DNA of 64,000 bases from assembly GCA_032622095.1 (NCBI GenBank), contig CP136067.1:135225990-135289989 (forward strand), written 5' to 3'. How positions within the stretch are numbered: position 1 is the stretch's first letter; each line of letters opens with the position of its first letter. This DNA comes from Siphonodentalium dalli. Taxonomy: Eukaryota; Mollusca; Scaphopoda; Gadilida; Siphonodentaliidae. Under the pieces are notes generated by a model. The model made no database searches. It saw nothing but the letters and a program-made list of their open reading frames with translations, and was not told where the DNA came from. Positions 54,351 to 64,000 of this stretch are shown one piece after another. The position numbers and the translations under genes were made by a program.

Positions 54351-56128
54351 ACGAATGGAGCCCTCAAATTAATGTCCTCATAGTAGTGAACATCCCTACC
54401 AAATTTCATTGAGATCCAAGCTACTGTTCAAGTTATGATATGAAAAGACATCAGACGTACGTCCACACGTCTGACGGACGGCTAGACAGGTGCAAAACAG
54501 TATACCCCACTTTTTTTTAATAAAATATGTGTACACATATGAAAATAATGCATGAACATTATGTATCACGCAGCTTGAAATAATTATAGCTTCCACATCA
54601 GTAATCAAATAATATAATATGTTCTTACAGCGAATTGCCCATTGTCAATGTTTGTAACATTTGTCTTGCTTGTAAGCAAAATATAAATTTTATTTTGAGA
54701 AGTTTGAATTGGTTTTAGGAAAACGTCCGATATCCTAAAGTTCTTCATAGTTTCATAATTTTGGGAATCTGTGCCCCATTGCTTATATATTACAGCATCA
54801 AAGGGACGGAGTTTACAAAAATTGTGAAGTTACAAGTCGAGGCATGATAAAACTTATATATACTATGGCAAGTGACAATATCATATTAATATTAACACCT
54901 AACACTACCATACATTGTGACTATTTGCAATAGGTCCCCATTTGCAGAATTCCCCTAAAATGGCGAAAAAGAGAGATTTGAAGGGGAACAGTTGTGTATA
55001 TGTCAATTGAGACTGATTTTAAATGAATAACGACATGATAATAGTGGCTTGTTCTATCAATAATATCCGCCGATGTCACTGGTGCAGACCAATATGATGA
55101 TAAACATTCGCTATGGGCATACAGTGGCATATATGCCTACCTTACTCGTATTTGAATTTGGTGCAGTACTAATTTTTGCACACCCATCGATGTGCAAATT
55201 TAAAACTGAGCAAAAACTAGAAGGAATCCTGAGTTTACATCAAACCACATGGCAGACAGAATGGCTATGTTGATGTATTACACACATTACTAAATGTTAG
55301 ACTGAATGGACAAATATAGGTCTGCATGTATGCCAATAGTTTCATACAAGCAACAAACATCAACACAATTACCCATATGTGAAGTGACAAAACATGGTAA
55401 CATTGATGATGTTGAAATACATGTGATTGTTAAGAAGTACACATGATCCAGACTGATGGTGCGCGAAAGCACGACCTACAACCATGGAGTGACACCTTCC
55501 CTGACCAAATAGCCTGAATTAGTTATGTCAACACAACCTGCAGACAAGTAGCATATACACGGTTGTGGTTTTACTTCTTTCTAGTTCATTTCAATGATGT
55601 CTATAACTATTTCAGTGTCCGAATAATTATTTCGAGCATATAAATTTAACACACATCTTCACAACAAATTGATGACGCAGTTATGTTTTACACTATGTAA
55701 ATCTGTCTTGATGGTGTTTAAGATATACATGTATCTTCGGGAATGATTAAGCACTTATACTGTAATCAGATCCAAGATATTTACAAAAATATTTGTGTCC
55801 GTTTTAAATTCGCCCATTTAAAACTGAGCAAAAAAATAGTGCTGCACAAATTTAAATACAAGTAAGGTATACACAGCAAATGTTTATCAACCTTGGCACA
55901 TATTTTTGATAGAACAAGCCACTTTTATCGATTATTGTATCATTTTTCGTTTAAAATATGTCTCAATTGAGATATACATACACCCATTCCTCCCTTCAAA
56001 TCTTTTTTTTTCGCCCATTTATGGGACCTACGCAAATGGGGATATACTAATTTGGATAACCAAATCAGCTTTTTGTGAAATTCCATTGTTGTTGTACTGG
56101 ATGATATGGGGATTATGTATCTTTAATA
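54351..56128. other. No gene seen
   Basis: AT-rich DNA. TTAAAACTGAGCAAAAA words recur near 55200 and 55820, and the stretches around 54930-55000 and 55940-56040 are related in opposite orientation (TCAATTGAGA..ATA, GGGACCTACGCAAATGGGGA-like). This indicates a decayed inverted repeat. No coding support. Confidence 0.35.
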
Positions 56129-57141
56129 ATGAAAGTGTCAATGACACTGTAGCTCAACCTGGAGAGGTGATAATTCATACATTACAGCCAATGGAGATAC
56201 ATGTATAAGGAATGCGGAAAGTTGTTATTTTTAAGTAGCGTTCACCAGAGGTCAACCCGAAGCACCTTATGAAGTTTGGGATCAATGAGAAAAAAAATCA
56301 TGTTGTCAGTCAAGGGCATGAAAAGGTATTTAGTGATGCAAAGTGTAAAATCCAAGATGGCTGCCGGCAGTTCTTTGAATATTGTTCAAATTCAAGAGCT
56401 GCCATCCAGAATTGATCGTGAAATGCCTGTAAATTTTTTGAACATTTCTCCAATAAACGTCCGCTGCAGGGTGTACCGATGTATTAATTTGTGAAATCCA
56501 AGATGGCTGTATGTTTGTTTTTAACAAAATTTGGAAAAAATTTGATGGCTCCCATCTAGTGACAATGAGGGATGTGGCCTGTAGGGAATGGCGAAGGATT
56601 TAGTTATGCAAAGAATAAAATCCAAGATGGCCACTGGTGGCCATGTTTTTCAACTAAATTTAATGACTCTTTATCTAGTGGTTCATATGAAGTTTGGTGA
56701 CGAATGGATTATGGATGTGATCTCTAGCCTACTGTAGGGCGCCAAAGAATTTAGTCATGCAAAGAGTAAAATCTAAGATGGCTGCCAGCAGCTATGTTTT
56801 TCATAAAAATTCATTAAATTTTGATAGCCACCACCCAGAGGTGACCCTAAACATGGCTGTAAATTTTCAAAACATTTTTCCAATAAATACCAACTGAAAG
56901 GTGTGCCGATGAATTCAAATTTGAAATCCAAGATGGCTGTTTTAAACGAATTTCGGGAAACATTCATGGCTCCCATGTAGAGGTCACTCCAAAGATCCTT
57001 ATGAAGTTGGTGATGATCGGATGAGAGCTGTGACCTGTAGGGTGTGCTAAAGGAAATGGTTGACAGATGGACGGATACACGCTCAGACAAACGCCATCCC
57101 ATGGCAATAGCTTACATTTTACTTTGGCAAGTTGAGCTAAA
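56129..57141 (+). repeat. Element R5, copy 2
   Basis: It starts AGTGTCAATGACACTGTAGC then TCAACC and ends GCAAGTTGAGCTA, as in copy 1. It has about five degenerate units with AAATCCAAGATGGC, GGCCATGTTTTTCA and AAAGGATTTAGT(C/T)ATGCAAAG. It is longer and more divergent than copy 1. Confidence 0.75.
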
Positions 57142-58820
57142 AATTGCACCTAAACAAAATAGAGCAAAATATTTTATAACAGACATATGCACAAGACCGA
57201 CAGAACTGATTTCAATATCTCGCACCAAACCTTGCAAATCCTTTGCATTGAAGTGGAGTATAGGAGAAGGATGAATCATAAGTTTGTCTTTTACACAGCC
57301 TTAGGTGGTGTCTTCTCTTGAGAAAGTTTTGTTCTCATTTTTTTCTTTATACAGTATAGTGATATATGAACTATTCTTCGGTCTTCAGTGTGGTGACTGG
57401 TAATATGTATATTTATTACATGGTCCTACCCTTATTCCATTTTCATATCCCGTGATTTAGAGAGAAATATCTAGCTGCCTCTACAAATACTCACCCATCA
57501 TGACATCACCAGGTGACATGATAATCAATATTATATGCCCAGAATCTTGTTATTGGTATTGATCAGTCCTTCCCATGAGGAAAACACAGCGAGAGCATTT
57601 ATTTGCTCTCGCAATTCAGAAACGGGTGTAATTGCACGCATAATATAACTTTAATTTCGGATTTTCTCAAACAAAATGTCATTGTAGGATAGACCTATGT
57701 CCAGTTACACTTTTACATGTCCATAATTTAAGTGAGATGGAAAATGTACCTTCAAATAGTTCAATAATGAATCAACAATTACAGTGACCATCAACATTTT
57801 GACAAGATGTACGAGTGCAAATTTTACCAACCGTGAATTCTAAATTGCGAGTGCATACGGGTGCGAGAGCAATCGATCCCGTCTCGTGAGAAGAACTGTG
57901 GTATATTCATGAATAAAATAAATAGCACCATTCAAATGGATATTTAGCAGTGTTAACATACTAACGGATCAGTATCTTGGAGGTCAGTGTTAATATAGTC
58001 CCTGCAGCAGCCAAGATCTGGAAGCTGTCAGCAGATCACTTGAGAAGATGCGATAGTTGTATCGGTAAGCTTGTCCAAGGTGGGGATTAAGAATTGTCCT
58101 CCTGAAATATGAATTTAGATATACAATGTACTATAGCCTACATGTACACTAGCCACACAACACCGAATCTACAGGTGCTATTATTCAGGTAATAATGGAA
58201 TTAATTTATTGGCTTATTCAGTCTGTTAGCATCCCAAAAGCATCAAATGACCTACTATAAACTGACAAATGTTCAGCAAATTTAACTGTACATATATACT
58301 GTACATGTATGTACAATGTAGGTATACCTATCGATACATGTAGTTAACTTTGTAAGTTGTAGTTTACAAGTTAGCATCAGTCCGAAGGGATCATTGTCAT
58401 CTCATTTTGGTCTTGCCTGAAAAGGTGCTTTGGGTACCCAGCTTGACCTTCAGTCCTGTTAAAGATGCATTATCCCATTAAACACCCTTATTTCTGCATG
58501 AAGAATTGAAGACTTATACTGAGCCTGTGCCTCCATTTCTCTGATACAGTATATATAATCTATAGACTGATATTTCTGGATGGCCACACATACATGCAAG
58601 CTCAACCACCTGTCCCAGCAGAGGGTCACACAAACAAGGAGTCAACAAAATGTATAGTGGATGTTTGTATAGGCTCCATTTCAGTATACATGTAGCTGTA
58701 GGCATATCTACCCTGCATGGTTGAGTGATTATTTTTGCATGGTATCAATCTTTATTATATGCTTCCCCATTAAATAGTAGGAAATTGCCGTGGCGTAGAG
58801 TGTTATATCCATCGCCTGGA
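57142..58820. other. No gene seen; short hairpin at 57588-57612
   Basis: GCGAGAGCA pairs with TGCTCTCGC across a short loop, and GAGTGC...GGTGCGAGAGCAA recurs near 57850. No supported open frame. Confidence 0.35.
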
Positions 58821-58884
58821 CCGACTCGATGGATAACACTGACCGACTCGATGGATAACACTGACCGACTCGATGGATAACACA
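58821..58884 (+). repeat. 22-bp tandem repeat, three units
   Basis: The unit CCGACTCGATGGATAACACT plus GA is repeated three times. The last unit lacks the final two bases and has one change. Confidence 0.95.
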
Positions 58885-59274
58885 ATAGTATTACTTTTTC
58901 GGAGATTACTTCCGGTTTATAGCGGCGAATCACATTAAGTTTCAAAGCGTATCAATAACAGCCGGACTATTGTTGTAATTATTGATTTTCACGGTTCATA
59001 AACTGTTATTTAATTGTTATAATGTTAACTCATTTGTTTTAATATATTCTTATCACTAAATTATGTATACATTAATTTTCTCGCATCATTTCAGAATAAA
59101 ACAATGGGGACTATTTCTTATGGCGGCTATGCTCGATATTTGTCATTCGGTGGTGAGCAAATCAATTGATGGAATGTAAACAAAATGCAAATGTCGAAGC
59201 TTTCTAACAATTTGAAGTGAACTGTAGGACAAAATTAGCAGTTTTGGTGCGGTTTATAGCACATATAATAAAAA
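58885..59274. other. No gene seen
   Basis: Unique AT-rich DNA. Confidence 0.3.
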
Positions 59275-59397
59275 GAAAACCTACGGGTTTTGGTTGAATA
59301 CCCGGATTATCTCATTGCAGCCGCTCGTGGAAATTCTGTACTTCCTTGCACCCACTTATGAGATAATTCGGGTATTCAACCAAAACTCGTAGGTATT
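59275..59397. mobile_element. 123-bp foldback (AGAATACCT family)
   Basis: The stem ACCTACG.GTTTTGGTTGAATACCCG.ATTATCTCAT is of about 38 bp. The loop is about 40 bp. The motif order AATACCT, GAATACC, GAATTA.CTCAT (read inward) is shared with 40275-40432. Confidence 0.9.
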
Positions 59398-60962
59398 CTC
59401 TATTTATCTACCATTTCCTATGAAATTCCCTAATAAAATTAGCGATAACGAATTGGCGATAATAAATATCTGCACCGTTACTGTACGGTGGTTGCGATAC
59501 AAGGCACCCATGACGCTGTTGACTGGTTCAAGATTATGAATGAACTGACGTCACATCAATCGCATGAATAATCAAAGCGACATTGCAGCGTATATTCTTG
59601 CGAACTATAAACAAATACCAACATGCCTACCATAATGGGTATTATGGTATGACATATCACAATTCACAAAGTAGCTAATATGTATTTGTTGGGTATATAA
59701 AACATGCAGTGTAAGGGATTTTGTCCATTGAATTCAATTTGCGTCAAGAATATTCGAGTGAACTTGCAGATTAGGAGAATTTAGCAAAGCGAGCTACATG
59801 TAATCGCGTGACACAGATACCTTTGCAGGCTAGGAGAATTTCCTCAAGAAAGCTAATCGTCGTTTCCATGGCCACATAGTGACTCGGCGACCAAGTCGCT
59901 ATATGGCCTTGAGTAGATCTGGGAGTGGGACGAGCTGGCCCGTTTCCAACCAGCCAACACACCAAAATGTGGCAACAATATCAATGACCCCTGAATCTGA
60001 ATAATTTCAACGCATGGCCTTTTAGTTTTATGCATTTCAGCGTTTAATTGTATCGAGGAGGTCAGTTGTAATAACTTACTAAGTAACCTAATTTCGCGTC
60101 AATGACAATGAATTATATTGAATAGAATTAATTGAATGTTTTCACGCGGAAAACACTTAAATATTATAATATATAAATTATAATACAGACTATTACTGTA
60201 TTAGTATTACAGTAAATTATACTCACTTTGTGATCATCTTGTTTCAAGTTCGATCTGTATCTGTATGTTGGTCGGTGTAGGAGCCTTGATTTGGCTGTAG
60301 CCTGTAGGATCACCGTTGGACGACTTACGCTGTTAATGTTGTTGTTGATGTTAAATCACATGCGCTGGCCGTGTCCTCCATGCAGGTGGTTCCATTCAAT
60401 GATTGTTTTGACAAAGAATGAGTTTTTTACTGTTTGTCCTTATTGTTTCATAGGAAAGCTTCAACTAGTTATAAGAGGACGAAAGTCTTGTAAATATTCT
60501 TAGATCTATCTTCTATTCAGGTTGAAATGAAAATCAGTGAAATTTGCCCGCGTGAATTAGAGTTTGGCATCCGCAGGACACCTGATTCTCAAAGAACACA
60601 GAATCTTGAGTGACAGCAAAATAAAAATTTGGCAAAATGTATTATCCCCGACACGGAGTATGACCTTTACCTTTATGTACAGAGCCAATCAGAGCACGTC
60701 CATAGCACATGTGCCCACCGGGGCCTATGCTTAAGCCATTCTATTTTTAGATACTGAGTTATTTGGCAACGTACTTATTAAGCAGAACACCGGCGTCGCT
60801 ATCTTTGTCGTTGTGGTGTTTCGATACACATGTCATCATTGCACGTTTAGATGTTGAAATCAATTGGGAACAAGACATACAGGCGAGGATAGTGTAACAT
60901 TAATTGGTTAATTATCTATACTCCTATAATCTCCACGAAGTCTATACATTCTAACTATCTGG
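59398..60962. other. No gene seen
   Basis: Short open frames (64 to 70 codons) without domains. A small hairpin TTACTGTATTAGTATTACAGTAA is at about 60193-60215. Confidence 0.3.
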
Positions 60963-61360
60963 TTAAAGGTACTCAATCCGATTCGATGGTCCCCATATAA
61001 TCAGATTCCAACAACAACAACAACAACAAAAACATTTTTAGAAATGCCGCTTCATTTATCAGAATCGATTAATTGCCCAAAAATAATGCTAATTCACTGT
61101 CAACTATAGTATAAAATTGCCCGAAACGTGTTATTTATCAACATGTTGTTCGACGAAATTTTGCCTTATTACCAACACAAAGCCTCTTGATTTTAGAGTT
61201 ATTCATCTTCATCCGCATTTTGGTACGAGACCGTCGACTCGTGGACTTTATATTGGGCCACTTATAAGTCTCGATGGTCAAATAGATTTCAAAAATCGAT
61301 ATCTAATAACTCTGAACTTTGATAGGTGGTTCCTCGACTCGAATTAAATATTTTTGGTGG
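60963..61360 (+). mobile_element. TTAA MITE family 2, copy 6, right end lost
   Basis: TTAA at 60963-60966 is followed by AGGTACTCAATCCGATTCGA and the family interior (GGTCCCCATATAATCA, CAACAACAACAACAAC, CTTGATTTTAGAGTTATTC, TTCCTCGACTCGAATTAAAT). The right terminal repeat is absent. Confidence 0.8.
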
Positions 61361-62227
61361 ATTGATCTTTATTAATGCATTTATAAAATAAATTGGTAGT
61401 ATCATAACATTTATGTCTTGCCCTGTTATAGGTGAGCGGCCAGGACCCAAGAATGGTCGTATTTAAGGAGTTTAATATACCTATGGTACTTAAGCGATTT
61501 TTATATTTCATATAAAAGGTTAGATTATATGCCTCAAGATAGGCCCTGTCAAAAAAATTGAAAGTGGTGCGGTAACCATGGAAACGGTGACACGACTTTC
61601 GTGAAATTAGCAATGATTGTAGCCGCTATCACAATAAAATACAGTTCATGTTATACTGTTCCACTAGAATGAGGACCAAATGTGTGTTGTATTACGACAG
61701 GCTCATTTTCCAAACTACCCTGTGCATTCAAACTTCATTCGCTTCTCTTTTTGATGTTTTTCTGAAATTTTTCGTCATTTTGGTGTGATTTAAGTGATTT
61801 AAGTGTTTTGTTTATGGGGAAACTGGTGAAAATTGGAATGACATTCCTTTGTGAGAATGACAGTTTATCTATCAGAATGTAATGTTATTTGAATTCACAG
61901 AAATGACAGCATGGAATGTGTGGGAAGTTTTTTTAGGGATTATGGGCTAACGATGTAATGACGTTGGCAACGTAATGGTATCACGTGAGGGTTCAAACAC
62001 CTTGTTGAAACCGGATGGAGTATTAATTACATAGTGGAGCAGCAGAGACCAGAAAAGGGCCTTATTTTTTTTACTAGTTGAATCATGTCGCCAACCACCA
62101 AGACGTATTATATATCAAATTGTTCGCACGGATATGGGGAATATGAAAACTGAGTTAGCAGAAGCCTAAATCTGTGCGAACAGAGATTTTTTGGGAAAAC
62201 CACTTTTTTGTATATATATATATTTCT
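61361..62227. other. No gene seen
   Basis: Unique AT-rich DNA without a supported open frame. Confidence 0.3.
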
Positions 62228-62283
62228 GGAGGACGGTGCTCGTTGTGTGTCAAATGACATCGTCACTCAGGCACCGTTCTCCA
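62228..62283. repeat. Hairpin
   Basis: GGAGGACGGTGC pairs with GCACCGTTCTCC. An inner weak pairing surrounds CAAATGACATCGTCAC. Confidence 0.75.
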
Positions 62284-64000
62284 AACACCAGCTTATTTTA
62301 CCAGCTTCCCGTAACATCACCATCTTCATATTTATTAACAGCTGTTTACCAAGGAGTGTGGCTCCCGTGAGTTTCGTATCGCGTTGACAGATCCCCTGCG
62401 CACCAACATTGTTGACTGATATAATAAACTGGTATGTAATATTAATGTATGTACACTTGCGTCACAATAACTAGGTGCAACTGCATTCCATGTAAATACG
62501 ATATGCAGTTCATTGTAAAATTTCAGATGATATGCGTGAGAGCATCAACCGTTAATATAAATCATTGTTTGGTGAATAATGTATTCTGCCAAGAGACGCC
62601 AACACAACAATATGTGATATTTCGGCGTTAGTTTATTATTGAGATTGTTGTGTATATGTGGCTTTCATTTCAAGCAATGAATAAAGTCAGGGGATCAAAT
62701 TTGTCTCGGGTCACCGGTGGTGTCACCATTTTGAGGTATATGGGATTGGGTGTTCCATTATGGTGTCAGTTACGCCCTGACGTGTCGTATTTGGGTGCAA
62801 CACCATCTACAGATAAAACTGCGCAGTTGGTAGGATGGAGTGTTAGTGTGGGTTCGTTATGTAAAACATTTTCGGTCAGAAATCCAAAACGGCGCACATA
62901 CGTCCATGGACTGATCGAATAGGCGCGATACATATCACATAATTATTTAACATTACTGAAACTACATACTAGCGGACCCACCATATAAATTCGTCGTCAT
63001 GGACATGACGAAGTTATCCTGAATGGGGGGGGGGGTGCCCATGTAAGAAAATCCGATTGCATCACACTAGTCATCAATGGATTCACAATGTTCATCCCCT
63101 CTCGGATCCCCATATTTCATAAGTAATGAAATTATATGGATATTGTTTGCACCATGCATCCCTCGTTTCTTAACTTGGACCACAATTAATCCTCATGTTT
63201 CGACTAATCAGACCAAACCATATGAACTACAATACATTTTATTCTAACACACCCCTTTGGGTCGGAATTTTCCAGTTGGGACCCTAACAAGTATTTTGAG
63301 GTTTCCCATAACAAATCAAAATGTGGACTACAGTCTATTCGAAAGTTAAAAATTAAAAATTAATATAAAATTAAAAAAATTAAAAATTAAAAACAAATTC
63401 GACAAGTTTTAACTCTGAAATTTCCTACTGAAGGCTGCTGGAGGATCGGAATTTCCTACTATTAGTATGGTTGTTTACCAAATGGGAGGGGGGTACAAAC
63501 GCCATATCGCCACATCCATGTTTGTATGTATACATATACGATCTCGATTGTAGGTGTGTGTAAAACGGCGTTAGCGAAGTAGTGTGGTCGTTGAAGCAGT
63601 GAACCTATAACAAATTCATAATAAGCTATTTTAGGGTATTTCTTTCTGGCTGAATCTGGGGAACAACATATCCAAAATCCTCTGAAATCCGCTTTGTGGA
63701 ACATTTTCTAGAGATCATTGAAAAAAATGTCCAATTTATGGCTTTTTTGTAACATGTTCCATTTCTGATGGAATAGACACTTCCATGACATTTAAATTTA
63801 AGTTATAAATATGGCAGAAACATGTAACAAAAACATATTATTATAGTTGTCATGACTGACATGTCATTCCGTGTACCATTAGATTGTCACAATCCAAAGA
63901 GTCGGACATAAGGGAGACCGGAAGTGGTACATTTTGGCCAATTTTCGCCAAATTTCACCGAATCGTTTTCATTTATAAGAAAAGTAATGTGTTAAATGGT
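62284..64000. other. No gene recognised
   Basis: A 90-codon open frame at 62650-62922 is of moderate composition but shows no domain or splice signals. An A/T-only stretch of TTAAAAATTAAAAA repeats is at about 63345-63395, and a G-run is near 63026. Confidence 0.3.

Overview
This is metazoan nuclear DNA. It is AT-rich, has spliced exons with GT-AG or GC-AG introns, and is crowded with decayed transposons. The one cellular gene recognised is a divergent Cys-loop ligand-gated ion channel subunit. Together with the density of foldback and TTAA-flanked elements, this suggests a lophotrochozoan, most likely a mollusc. That assignment is inference from style and was not tested by any search.

Gene content: six + strand exons (15733-15866, 20717-21135, 25021-25107, 28488-28606, 31368-31523, 34290-34442) join with consistent phases into 355 codons plus a stop. 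They encode most of a pentameric ligand-gated channel subunit: the distal extracellular domain, the Cys-loop, M1 to M4 and the C-terminus. The 5' exons (signal peptide and first strands) were not found. The only other coding remnants belong to transposons: a 5'-truncated LINE on the - strand (about 9440-11985) and a BED zinc-finger exon inside a non-autonomous hAT element (49825-51441).

Layout: 1-7.6 kb holds simple repeats and small foldbacks. 7.6-8.3 kb is a TTAA MITE inserted in an older repeat. 8.9-12.3 kb is a LINE nested in another repeat. 12.9-15.0 kb is a tandem array of about 0.5 kb units. 15.7-34.4 kb is the channel gene, whose introns carry a 3.7 kb asymmetric inverted repeat, palindromes, several TTAA elements and a minisatellite that begins at an exon-intron boundary. 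34.5-43.3 kb is dense in MITEs, long hairpins and minisatellites. 45-57 kb contains several families of internally repetitive elements, the hAT element and a Mutator-like foldback. 57-64 kb is mostly unremarkable, with a few hairpins.

The most notable structures are these: a GC-AG donor embedded in a minisatellite, with a GT-type donor copy in the next unit; a BED-finger reading frame split by a TTAA MITE whose target-site arithmetic keeps the original frame; a double-hairpin MITE family present four times; a foldback element with 9-bp target duplications and an unoccupied copy of its target elsewhere in the window; and at least three TTAA-flanked families in one window.
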